From positions 1 through 64,000 of the forward strand of contig JAIXMQ010000030.1 of assembly GCA_025716855.1 (NCBI GenBank): a stretch of 64,000 nt of DNA. Direction: 5' to 3'. The position numbers were made by a program, and so were the translations under genes. This stretch comes from Pilaira anomala. Taxonomy: Eukaryota; Mucoromycota; Mucoromycetes; Mucorales; Mucoraceae. A model generated the notes under the pieces. The model was given only the letters and a program-made list of their open reading frames with translations. It searched no databases and was not told the origin of the DNA. Positions 34,584 to 48,524 of the stretch are shown here, one piece after another. The first letter of the stretch is position 1; each line of letters starts with the position of its first letter.

Positions 34584-36597
34584 TTACTTTTTGAGACCCT
34601 TTCTCTTTTTCTGTATGGTTTTGGTTTCTATTTTAAAAATAAAAGTTAATATAATAATTAAAACTAGTAAAAATAAAATTTTTACCTTCGATATATTTAG
34701 CATCCTCTTCGTCATTGAAAGTAACTTCTTCCTTTGTGACCTTCTTTGGCTTAGATTCATCATCAGCATATACTCTCTTTTCTGTTTCTTCTTCATCCTT
34801 TTGGACTGCGAATTTGTTATCCATCTTCTTGAACTTAGCAACATAGAAACCATCCATATTGTGAACATGAGGATAGAAACGACGAGTTAATTTAAGACTA
34901 GGATGGAAGTTCTTTCCACGGTATGAAGCAAAACCTTCGCGACCAAAATCAAGTGTAGTAGGAACTAATTTGACATTGGGACGCTTTAATAAAGCATAGT
35001 TGACAACAGCCTCATTTTCTTCAACTGTAACTGAACAAGTAGAATAAACAATGTAACCACCAGTCTTTGATTTAGCATCAACGGAATCAATAGCTGCTAA
35101 AATAAGTTGTTTTTGAAGGAAGGGAATATCAATGAAATCTTTTTCGGTCTTGTTAAGTTTAACACTGGGATCTTTGGAAATAACACCGGTACCTGAACAA
35201 GGTGCATCAAGTAAGACACGATCGAAACCACCAACAACCTTGGGGAATTCACGACCATCATAATTACAGACAACAGCATTCTTAACACCCATACGATGAA
35301 TATTAGCAATCAAAGACTTTAAACGATCCTTAGTAGCATCATTAGCAAATACCATACCAGTATTCTTTTGTAATGCAGCAATATAAGTAGTCTTACCACC
35401 GGGAGCAGAAGCCATATCAAGAATACGCTCGTTAGGTTGAGGCGCTAAAGCCATAACGGGTAAGAAAGAAGAAGCGGCTTGAAGCATATAATGACCAGCA
35501 AGATATTCGGGGGTAGCACCAATAGGGACAGAAGAATCAAATACTTGAAGACCGACCTTACTCCATTTACCAATAGGTTCAAGGTTGACACCACGGTTAA
35601 TCAAAGCTTGAGCTAAATCACGACGACGGGTCTTTAATGTGTTGGTACGAATAGTGACAGGACGAGGTACTTCATTTGCTTCAAAGAATTCGATAGCTTC
35701 TGAAACAGTAAATAAATTGAAAAGTTTCTCGGCTAAGAAATGAGAGTAACCATAGTAACTGGCAATATCCTTAACTAAACGGTCAACATAATCTTGACGA
35801 TCCTTGGTAGGATCACGAAGTTTTCTGAAATCATTAAGAACATGAACAATGTCCTTGAGACGTTGGCTGACAGCTGTAACATCGGCAACTAACTCATTGT
35901 CATCACCTTCAGGAAGAACATAACGTTCGTCTTGTTCGAGTTCTTCGGCTTGGTTAGCTTGTTCATTTAATTCAGCTTCAGCTGCTGCAGCTTCACGAGC
36001 AGCACGAGCTTCAATTTTACGAGATTTACGTTCATCAAGAGCTTGACCCTATTTGAAGTAAGAAAATAATTTAATATACTTGAAAACTTTTTTTTTTAAA
36101 AAAAATACCTCAACATGATCTTCGTCCTCTTCATCGTCATCAGAATCAGCTTCACTTTCCTCTTGATCTAATTCCATTTCCTCTTCAGAATCAGAACCGA
36201 GGAAATCATCCTCAGCCTTAGGGAAGACGTCTTGTTCTTCATTTACTACTACTTCCTCTTCTTCCTTTACTTCTTCTTCCTCGTCTTCGTCGTTTGAGAT
36301 GTCATAATCACTCATATCAAACTCATCGTCCAATTCATCGCTATTCTCATCGTCAGATGCAACTTCGAGGTTATCCCAGAGATCACCTTCGGCATCTTCG
36401 TCAACGGCTTTGGTAGTCTTAGCCTTCTTGGCATTTTTTTTGGGGGTCTCTTCAGCTAATTGACGTTTGTTGTTCTTTTCAATAGCGGCAGCTTTGGTCT
36501 TGTTCAATCTAGCCTTGGCTCTCTTGGAGAGACCTTCAAACTTGGGCTTTTCAATAGGCTCGGGTGCCTTTTGCTTGTTCTTTGCTTTATGTCCCAT
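34584..36597 (-). CDS. NOP2: 25S rRNA (cytosine-C5) methyltransferase Nop2
   Basis: Nucleolar RNA m5C methyltransferase needed for 60S subunit assembly. Three exons in phase: 36597-36109, 36048-34686 and 34627-34584 (631 aa; yeast Nop2 is 618). The N-terminus is basic then strongly acidic (nucleolar type). The NOL1/NOP2/Sun core carries the SAM loop [19 protein letters not shown], the acid strand [13 protein letters not shown], motif [21 protein letters not shown] with one Cys, and motif [17 protein letters not shown] with the catalytic Cys. [20 protein letters not shown] is the family C-terminal signature. A Lys-rich tail ([10 protein letters not shown]) closes it. All catalytic residues are present. 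Confidence 0.95.
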
Positions 36598-38070
36598 ATT
36601 GAATTAGAGTTGTTTTATGTGAAAAGTACTTTTTTTTTTTTTTTTTTTTCCTGTCAGTAAAAATGAAAAAGGGGACTCAAAGTAGTCACACAAATCAAGT
36701 CACGAATTTAATAGAAATAATTCGTGGCTTATCGACACTTGTTTAATCATGCAAATGTAGACCTAATAATAGTAACGTGGATCTGAACGAAATAAAGAGT
36801 AGATAATAGTGACATATACTCGGACCAAAAAGTTGAATATAATACTATCATGTATATCTTTATATAAGTTAACCTCAAGTTGATGAATACCAAAAGTGAG
36901 TCTTTTTCTTAATTTTTGAATTTTTTTGTCAATATTCCGTGGACACAGTTATCCAGATTGTAGTGAGGAAATGTTACCCAGCTTCTTGAAAACACTCCTT
37001 TTGACCTACTAAAATTGTAAAAATAGACTTTTTGCGAACTTTTTTTTAATATGACCTTACTAGGTTATTACTAATTTTCTTTCGATTTTAATAAAAGAAG
37101 TTTTGTAAAACGCATTTACATTCCTCTTTTTTTTTTAAAAAAAAAAGGTCCATAGTATGTACTCGTTTAACTATATCAGTTCTATTAGTATTATATAATT
37201 AAGATGTTCACATTGATTTGAAAGAAAAAGTTAAATACCCTAAAACCAATACAAATGTCACAATTAGCTTGCTTAAATCAAAGTAAGCTTTTGTTTACTT
37301 GGAAACCATAATAATTGAAGGGAAAATAAAAGCAGTAAAGAGTGTATCACTAGGATATCATAGTTTCTGTTTATTAGAAACTAGACTTATTTTATGGTAT
37401 GGTAATTCTTTACACATGTCAAAAATTTTTTTGGTGTAATCAGATAGCTTACATATCATCTTTATAGGCATTCACGTAATCAGCGGGTTCATTTCTCAAT
37501 CTTGGTAAAGTTATCTCTCTAAACGAGATTTTATATTTTTTATTCTATCAGTCCAAGTAAATAAATCATGCAAAGATTGAAAGGTAGTACAAATTTGATC
37601 TACATATTTTCCACTTTCTAATTTTTGAGTCTCTCTCTTATAGCTTTAATAATGTCCTTTCTTCCTGAATATCAAAGTCAGAGTAAGCTAAAGCTAAGCT
37701 GTTGAAGGAAAATCTGTGAAAAAAGTTGTTGTTTATATTCTCATGGTTATTATCGTTTTGTTAAAAAAAAACCCTTTTTTGATAATTAAAAAAGTAATTT
37801 TTTTTATCAATATATTCTAGCTTAAAGGATAGTTTCATGTGACAAAACTCTAATCGCACAACCTTACTATTATGGTTGACATTAACATCATAGCAAATTA
37901 GTGGAACTAATAGTTTATTGCTTTGCAACGTATCTAAGTATGTACTTGTGCGTACCTGCTTTAAAGAACTTCTAGTGACTGCTTTTAATTTCTTTTTCAT
38001 TTGAATATTTTTTTTCGAATTTTGTCTTTTTATTTTCTTTTCATTTTACAAAGAAACAACATAATACATA
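36598..38070. other. 1.5-kb intergenic region, no feature seen
   Basis: It lies between the divergent Nop2 and Imp3 genes, both ribosome-biogenesis factors, and so holds both promoters. AT-rich with short homopolymers; I see no further gene. The minus-strand frame at 37761-38000 has no motif. Confidence 0.5.
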
Positions 38071-38746
38071 ATGAGACAATTGAAGCACCACGAGCAAAAG
38101 CTTTTAAAGAAAGTCGATTTCTTACAATGGAAGAAAGAAGATACCTTGCGTGAAATGAAGGTTATCCGTAGATATTTTCTTCAACAAAGAGAAGATTACC
38201 ACAAGTAAAGTCGATCTACAGATCTAGTGTCAAATCAGTATTGATTCTAACTATTGTATTTCCATTATTTAGATATAACAAATTAGTAGGTAGTGTTAGA
38301 CAATTAGCCAACAAGATCTCACTTTTGGATGCTCGTGATCCTTTCCGTAGTCAACAAGAAAAAGCTTTATTAGAAAAATTATATAATATGGGTATTATTA
38401 CCTCCACAACCAAATTTTCAGACTGTCGTAAAGTGAACGTTTCAGCCTTTTGTCGTAGACGTTTACCTATTGTTATGTGTCGTTTAAAGATGGCAGAAAC
38501 TGTCAAAGAAGCTGTTACATTTGTTGAACAAGGTCATATTCGTGTTGGTCCTCAAACCATTACTGATCCCGCTTTCTTGGTTAACCGTACCATGGAAGAT
38601 TATGTCACTTGGGTTGATACTTCAAAGATCAAGAGAAAGATTATGAAATACAACGACAAGGTAATTTTGTTTATTTTATATAGTATATGTGCAGATTGGT
38701 TTAACTTATACATATCTTTTAGTTGGACGATTACGATCTTTTGTAA
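38071..38746 (+). CDS. IMP3: U3 snoRNP protein Imp3
   Basis: Component of the Mpp10-Imp3-Imp4 part of the SSU processome, required for early 18S pre-rRNA cleavage. Three exons in phase: 38071-38204, 38273-38660 and 38723-38746 (181 aa, as in yeast and human). The N-terminus [20 protein letters not shown] is diagnostic. The S4 RNA-binding part follows: [40 protein letters not shown]. The last exon supplies only LDDYDLL, the conserved terminal peptide. It is divergent to NOP2 across a 1.5-kb spacer. Confidence 0.95.
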
Positions 38747-39161
38747 ATTACACTTTCATATTTTTTTTTTTTACCATTTTCTACCAATACATTAAATATA
38801 TTTTTACCATGTCAACATTTGGATTTTTTTATTTTTATTAGACTGAATGGATTGTACATATTTGTATGGAGGATGTATCCTGGACTGTATGTACACAAAA
38901 AGAATTTCTATAATAGATAGTAGAATATATTTTTACTTTCTGCTTATGACCTTTATTTCGTTTAAAGTGTAAGCATTACTTACTCATATATAAGATTCAA
39001 GAGGATTATTTACAGAAATTATGTAATGCTTTGGGGTTTCATGTAGTACAAATATCTAGTTGTACGGATAAACGTTCAGGAATTTTAATTCCTTAAAAGG
39101 TTTACTTATTTTCCCCACCCCAAATAATTGTAATTTCTTTTCCCCTTTCTCTTTGAGCAAT
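38747..39161. other. intergenic, no feature seen
   Basis: Imp3 3' region and the promoter region of the transacylase gene, AT-rich. Confidence 0.5.
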
Positions 39162-40681
39162 ATGAATATTTTAAAAAAGGAAGTTACAAAGGTCATTGGC
39201 CGTCGCACATGGATGGTAATAATAATAATAATATATACATTTTCAAAAGCGCTTTAAAAAACTTAGCTCGTCTTGTTTTTATTTTACTTTCAAACAGAGT
39301 ACAGCAGGTATTGAGCGTTCTCACCGTGCCATTCTTTTTCCTGGTAATAACGATTAAATAAACATTACTTGCGGCAATGGATTAAATTATTCAATTTAGG
39401 TCAAGGCTCGCAATATGTAGGCATGGGTAAAGATTTATATAATCTTTACCCGAGATCGGCGAAGCTTGTCTTTGATGAAGCTGACGAAGCACTTGGTACG
39501 GGTTTACGTGCGCTTATTTTCGAAGGTCAACAGGTAATAAAATGTGGATGAAACAAGAATATCCAGATTTTGTTTTAATGGTTTATAAAAAGGATAAATT
39601 GAAATTGACAGAGAATGCTCAACCAGCAATTTTAACCACTTCGATTGCAATGTTACGTGTATTAGAAACAGAATTTGGATTCGATATCTTTAAAGCATGT
39701 AATCATGCATTAGGTCACTCTTTAGGCGAATACACTGCTTTAGTTGCCACAAAGTCAATGTCTTTAACCGACGCTGTCCGCTTGGTGAGATTACGCGGAG
39801 AAGCCATGACAAGGGCTGTTGCAGATAGAAAGGGAAAGACAGCAATGTCTGCTTTAGTTGTACGAAAGGATAAGTTGGCCGATTTAGAAAAGGCTATGGA
39901 AGAGATCATAGCAAATTTACCCGAAAACGAATTGGTGCAGTTGGCAAACATAAATAGTGTATGTATTTTCAGCTGATTATATATTACGACCTTACTAAAT
40001 TTCACATGCATTTAGTCTTTCCAAGTTGTTATTAGTGGAACTAGTCAAGGTGTTGATCAAGCTTCTCGTATCTTACAAGAACGTAGATTTGCTGCTCGTG
40101 CCGTTGATTTACCAGTATCGTATGTATAGAGTTAAATAAGTAACGATAAAAGAACAAATAATAATTGCGTCATAATTGTAGAGCACCTTTCCATTGCTCT
40201 TTGATGAAGGAAGCTGCAGCTGTTATGGAGGATGCATTAAAAAGCGTAAAGATTGAAATGCCCTGCGTAGAAGTTATATCCAATGTCACTGCAAAGCCTG
40301 TAAGTTGAATAGAATAAAAATTTATACAAAAGAGAAAAAACCACTAACACACATATTAGTATACTAGTGCTGAAGAAATTCCAAAGCGTTTAGTTGAACA
40401 AGTTACAGCTACAGTTGAATGGGAACGTAGTATAAACTACTGTAAAGGACAGGATATAGACGACTTTTTATGTTTTGGTCCTGGTAAAGTTTTAGCCAAT
40501 TTGTTAAAGAAAGAATACCCCTTGGATAAGATCAAGTAAATTATTGCAAATATATGAGACAACTATGACAGCATACTAACACTTTATAAATAGAACCATT
40601 ACTAGCGCAGATGATATTTTACAACATGCATTAGAATATAATAGAAAACAAGATCTTCCAAATGAACCCTCTTACCACTAA
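39162..40681 (+). CDS. MCT1: mitochondrial malonyl-CoA:ACP transacylase
   Basis: Transfers malonyl from CoA to acyl carrier protein in mitochondrial type II fatty-acid synthesis, which feeds lipoate formation. Eight exons in phase: 39162-39215, 39298-39343, 39400-39533, 39593-39958, 40016-40119, 40182-40299, 40360-40535 and 40594-40681 (361 aa). The N-terminus MNILKKEVTKVIGRRTWM is basic and suits mitochondrial import. FabD motifs are FPGQGSQYVGMGKDLY, the nucleophile elbow GHSLGEY (Ser), VRLRGEAM (Arg), and SAPFHCSLM with the catalytic His. FGPGKVLANLLKK is the C-terminal family motif. The catalytic set is complete, so the enzyme should be active. Confidence 0.93.
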
Positions 40682-40828
40682 AATAGTCACATTCTCTCCA
40701 GATCGGGTTTATTGGCGAGATAAGATGATAATTCTGTACATTATTTAATAAAACAAATCGATATTTTTTTTTAAATCTACTTTTTGCTTTTTTTTTCACT
40801 TTTTGCATAAATAATCATAATATTGAAT

Positions 40829-43112
40829 ATGGGCCCTAAAATAACAAAAAGAGCTCTTGAAAGGTCAGCGTCACCACTCCTTGATAAATGTATACTAAAG
40901 ACAGAAAATATGGCAGTCGTTAAAACAGAAGAGAAAATCAACGAGATTGTTAAAGCAGCACGATATGTTCACTCAAATCCATATGAATTTAAAGGGCGTC
41001 TTGGATACGCGTAAATATTCTTATCGTTATATATTTATATATTTTTTAATTAATGATTGATACTATTTCTATTTGACAGGTGCATGAATACATATTTAAG
41101 AGGACAAAAACCATCCGTATTTAGTTCAAGAACATGCCGATTGGGTAGTTATTTTTACTACAGTTATGACTCTATACACAACTAACATGAATAATCTTGT
41201 ATCTTGAATCGGTTTAGATACCGTACAGAAAAAAGGAGTAGAGTATATTAGAGAGCTTGCATTACTGGTATGATTAAAATTTCTCCAAGTGGATATAGTT
41301 ATTGACAGCAGTGTACCAAATTAGAATATTGCAGACTTGAAAACTATGATCAAATGGAACGAAGGTAATTTATGCGATTCTTAAATGATATGTTTCACCT
41401 ATTAATACAATCGTAAATTCAGAGAATAAAATCAGATTCATGCGGATGTCCAGTGAAATATTTCCCTTTGCAAGCCACGAAAAAGCAGGGTAAGACTTTT
41501 GGTAGTTTATAATAGATCCACGAGAAGCTAAGATTAACAATATAGATATGATATTGACTTCGCAGAGAATGAATTAGCTGAAGTTGGAGTATTGGCAAAG
41601 AAATTTAATCATCGATTGGTAAATAACATGTCAAAGAAAGAAGTAAAACTAAACTAATCTGTTTAATTAGACCATGCATCCCGGGCAGTACAATCAATTA
41701 GTATCACTCACTCCTAAAGTGGTTGCAAATACCATTCGCGAATTACACTGTAAGTATTACTGAAATATCATCCGAGAGAAACAATACCCGATAGATTCTT
41801 ATTCTTAAATATTTCAGATCACGCACATATGATGGATTTAATGAGTCTAAATCAAGATTCCGTCATGATCATGTAAGTACAATATTATTTCGATCGTAAG
41901 GATACTAACACACGTATTAATTAAATAGTCATATGGGAGGAGTATATGGTAAATCAGAAAAAGCATTCGTTTAAATAAACAAAAAAACTAATTAGATTCA
42001 AATATTGCTATAGGTGATAAACAATCTGCTTTGGCTGTAAGTACTTCACTCAAAATACAATAAAAAGAATTTACTCAGTGATATTATAGAGATTTGAAGA
42101 GGAATACGTCAAGTTACCTGAGAATATTAAACGAAGACTGGTATTAGAGAATGATGAACTCGGTTACTCGGTATCGGATCTTTTGCCTCTTTGTAAAAAA
42201 CTTGGTATTCCACTTGTTTTAGATTGGTAATTTATCTTAAAGCAATAGCAATATTTAATTATTTTAAAAAAAAAACTTACGCTTCATAATACTTATATAG
42301 GCACCATCATCAGTAAGAACATAGTCAACTTGTAATATTCTTTCTCGTCACTAATCAAATTATGTTTAGTCTTAACCCTGGAAATATTACAGACTTGATT
42401 AGCTTGTTACCAGAAATTAATAAAACTTGGACTGACAAGGGGATCAAGCCTAAAGTAAGTAAATTGGATGAGAAAACTTCGCATAAATCTTATTCATTAT
42501 CTGCGTGTACTTTTTAATAGCAACATTACTCAGAATCAAGACGGGGAGCTGTGACAATAATGGAAAACAGAGCACATAGTGACAGAGTTCAGGTATTTTC
42601 TTTAGTTTCACTGTAATATTAAAAATGTATACGTGTTAACACATTATTCTTATAGTTCTTACCACCAACCACTGACGATGTGGACCTCATGATCGAAGCT
42701 AAAGATAAAGGTAATGTAGAAGTATATTACGAAAATGAAATTTGGACTAAAAATTCCAATTAAAGAGCAAGCAGTGTTTCAATTATACAAAAAGTATAAT
42801 TTAGAAACTGTCAATGACGAAGTGTGGATAGCTGCAAAAAGTGGTCTTGAGACAACTGAGACCAAAGGCCGAAAAAGTGTCAAAAAAAGAAAGACTGAAA
42901 AGGCAAATTTAGAAAATTTGAAGTTAGAAGAAGTTGAAGCAGAAGTATTGCCACAAAAAAAAGATAGATCTAAAAACAGTAAGGAAGAAGACGTAGAAGA
43001 ACCGGCGCTAAGTGAACTAGGAATAAAAGAGGAAATTGTTGAACCTACAATCTCTGAAGAGAAACCACAAATTTTTACCGGTAGAATAACCAGACAAAGC
43101 ACAAAAAAGTAA
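40829..43112 (+). CDS. UVE1: UV-damage endonuclease (UVDE/Uve1)
   Basis: TIM-barrel endonuclease nicking DNA 5' of UV photoproducts and other lesions, an alternative to nucleotide-excision repair. Many small exons (about 14), total about 520 aa. Signature blocks in order: RLGYACMNTYLR, VFSSRTCRLDTV, RFMRMSSEIFPFASHEKAGY, TMHPGQYNQLVS, ELHYHAHMMDLM, SVMIIHMGGVYGDK, RLVLENDELGYSVSDLLPLC, GIPLVLDWHHHH, KQHYSESRRGAV and RAHSDRV. The metal ligands (His, Glu, Asp) recognisable from the family are all present. The C-terminal 100 residues are charged and Lys/Glu-rich with RKSVKKRKTEKAN, a likely nuclear signal. The short N-terminus (about 50 aa before the barrel) is brief compared with S. pombe Uve1. 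Confidence 0.95.
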
Positions 43113-43273
43113 TCCGAAATAAATTAACGTGTGTTACAAGTAATATTCAACCTACCGTTTATCATAAATTTAAGCAGATAATTGTTTTATTAGTGTTATG
43201 TAAATAAACTCTGTTTTGTAAAAAGAAAGAAAAGCCAAGTAAATACACAAATTACAGTTTGAAGTTCTTAACA

Positions 43274-46209
<2,936 letters not shown>

Positions 46210-46340
46210 GTCAAAAAAAAATATCACAAAAATAAGAGACTCAGAATTAGTTGGCGCTCATAATTAATGCTTTTAAATGTTATTGTGATTTTTTAACTTG
46301 CGTCAAACTTATTATATGTATATACAGATTGGGGTGCCTA

Positions 46341-47213
46341 TCATTCAAGTCCTTCAAGTAAGCGTCTCGCTTCTTTAGATTTACTAGAAAGAGAAGGACG
46401 TAAGATTTAGCTATCAACAAAGAAGTTTTTCTTATTTCTATATCAAACTTACGCTCTTAGTTCTGCGGTTTGCTCGCGTTTCTTAGCTAACTGATTTTCC
46501 ATTAATAACCTTAATGTTTCTCTAGCCTATATTAATAACGTTATTATTAAATTCATTCATCATCCTTTATCGTTTAACGTACTTGATGAGGTCGATATGC
46601 ATTCAAGATATGATGCATATTAATGAATATAGTACTGATGTTTTCGATACTATTACCAAACTAAATCCAAGCGTAATATGAGTAACTGTAGTATATCAAT
46701 CCTTTGTACCTATAACTTTACTTCTTCAGGATTATTCACCAAGACGTTTAGTAAATCTAAAAATTGTACAATTAAGGATCTGTTCAATCGTTTCAATTCT
46801 TGTACTCGATCTAAAAAATCGTTGTCAATATCTACAGTAGCGTATCTGTGAATTTATTTGTATTACCAATGGGTGCGTCAGGATATAACTGTTTAACTCC
46901 AAGCTCATCTAATGTAGGAAGATGGTCGTCAATCTAGAAATAAACAGCTTTAACTCGTTATTGCGAAAAAGAAAAAGAACGGGTATATTACCTGCCACTT
47001 TTGGTCAAAGATTGTATATTCGTCAGTTGGAGGTGGAGGTGGTTGGAGTGCTTGAAGTGGGAATTCAGGAACTGGAGGGTTCGAGATTGGTTCATCAGGA
47101 AAATGGTCCATTACTTTGGCATTTTTCAGTAATTCCAAGTTATCGTCTGTGTATCTTATGTAATAGGATGGTGGGTCAGGCCAGGCACTTCTGGCAGATT
47201 GTTGGTCATCCAT
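46341..47213 (-). CDS. MED7: Mediator complex subunit 7
   Basis: Middle-module Mediator subunit pairing with Med21. The N-terminus SAWPDPPSYYIRYTDDNLEL is the strongest family mark (WPDPP-x-YY). A Pro-rich stretch (PVPEFPLQALQPPPPPTDEY) follows, then DDHLPTLDELGVKQLYPDAP, then the helical part: DRVQELKRLNRSLIVQFLDL, LVNNPEE, NMHHILNAYRPHQARETL and a terminal coiled coil QLAKKREQTAELR. The gene has about seven short exons and ends LLEGLE-stop, giving about 200 aa, close to fungal Med7. It is tandem with, and 130 bp upstream of, the AAA-ATPase start. Confidence 0.88.
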
Positions 47214-47357
47214 ATTTTGTTGCAGGAAAGAAAAGAGGTGCGTTGTAATTATAATTTAGACAAGCCACCACAAAAAAGTGCAGCAATCCAGTTAACGACT
47301 TTGTACGCTGTGACGTTTCTGTATTGTAACTTACAATTAACGTGTTCACATAAATAA
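47214..47357. other. MED7 upstream region
   Basis: Short spacer between the MED7 start and the fold-back element. A repeated TGGTGCC-type motif appears from 47370 on. Confidence 0.5.
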
Positions 47358-48158
47358 AGGTGAATTCTTGGGGCACCACAATCGGCACCACAAAAAAAAA
47401 TGATCGTGGTGCCTTTTGAGCTATATGCATTAACCAAAGGCTTCGAGCTAATATTGTACTTATACTTCATCATCTGTATCAGTTCAAGTTTAGTTATAAA
47501 TAAAAACAAATATTTTGCTAATTGGTTTTTGCTATGAATTAAAGATATAACTATAATAAAAGAGAAAAAAAGTTCACTGTGTGGTTAAGATAAATAATAA
47601 AAGAAAAAAAAAAAGTCCACTGTATGGTTAAGGTATATAATAAATAAATAAAAATAGTCTAGCTGTAAAAAATGGTGTGATCTTGGGGGCAATCTTGAGG
47701 GAAACTTGTTGGATGGAACATAAAGACAGGACACTTTAATAAAAAAAAGAATGGTTTTATTTATGTATATCACAACATGTCAAAGGAAATTAGGCTTAAT
47801 TTAGACTTTATTATTATAATTATTTAAAAAAGTTACTAATGCTTTAGCCTTTACAATCTGAAAAGAGAAAGTTTCCAAATTCAAAGTTTCCCAAGACTAA
47901 CCACTAGCTGAAGTCTTTTAGCAACGGATAAGTTCTTTTATTATTATATCTTTAATTTATTAAAAACCAATTAGCAAAATATTTGTTTTTATTTATAACT
48001 AAACTTGAACTGATACGGTTGATAAAGCATAAGTACAATGTTAGCTCTATGAAGCCTTTGCTTAATGCATAAAGCTAAAAAGGCACTACAGTCAGGAACT
48101 CCAAAGACTATTTTTTTTTTGTGGCGCCGATTATGGTGGCCTAATAATTCACCATAAA
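47358..48158. mobile_element. fold-back repeat element (about 800 bp)
   Basis: The left arm (about 47358-47568) and right arm (about 47928-48158) are imperfect inverted copies. Shared blocks include CAATTAGCAAAATATTTG, TTATAACTAAACTTGAACTG, AAGTACAATRTTAGCTC and GTGGYGCCGATTRTGG. The arms differ by small indels and transitions, so the element is old. The 360-bp spacer contains two tandem copies of a unit with AGTYCACTGTRTGGTTAAG. No coding capacity. It lies between MED7 and the P-type ATPase and is probably a decayed MITE or foldback element. Confidence 0.75.
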
Positions 48159-48524
48159 GAAAGTTTAAACATATGCATATATTAATTCTGTGTTTATGAT
48201 GTATGTACATGTAAATATGTTTACATGATGTAAAAAGTCGTGATCGTATGCAATAAGGAGTTTCCTCAAGCACTACACACACGGGGATTGAGAATAAGAA
48301 AAGAGTGGTTCAGTTATAATCAAATTAAGAATAAAGTTGTAAGCACAATTCTTGGGAGTAACTGAAAGCGCTTAGAATAGTGGTAATACTTCAAAGACTA
48401 ATAGTACCATTTAGAGAATCGATAACAAAAAAAAAAATATAAAATTAACAAAGGATAATTACAAATATTGTGGAAAATAATGTTCGTTTAATTTGAGAGA
48501 TTAAATATTATTTTATAAAGTAAA
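48159..48524. other. intergenic, AT-rich
   Basis: Sequence between the fold-back element and the ATPase stop codon; nothing recognised. Confidence 0.5.
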
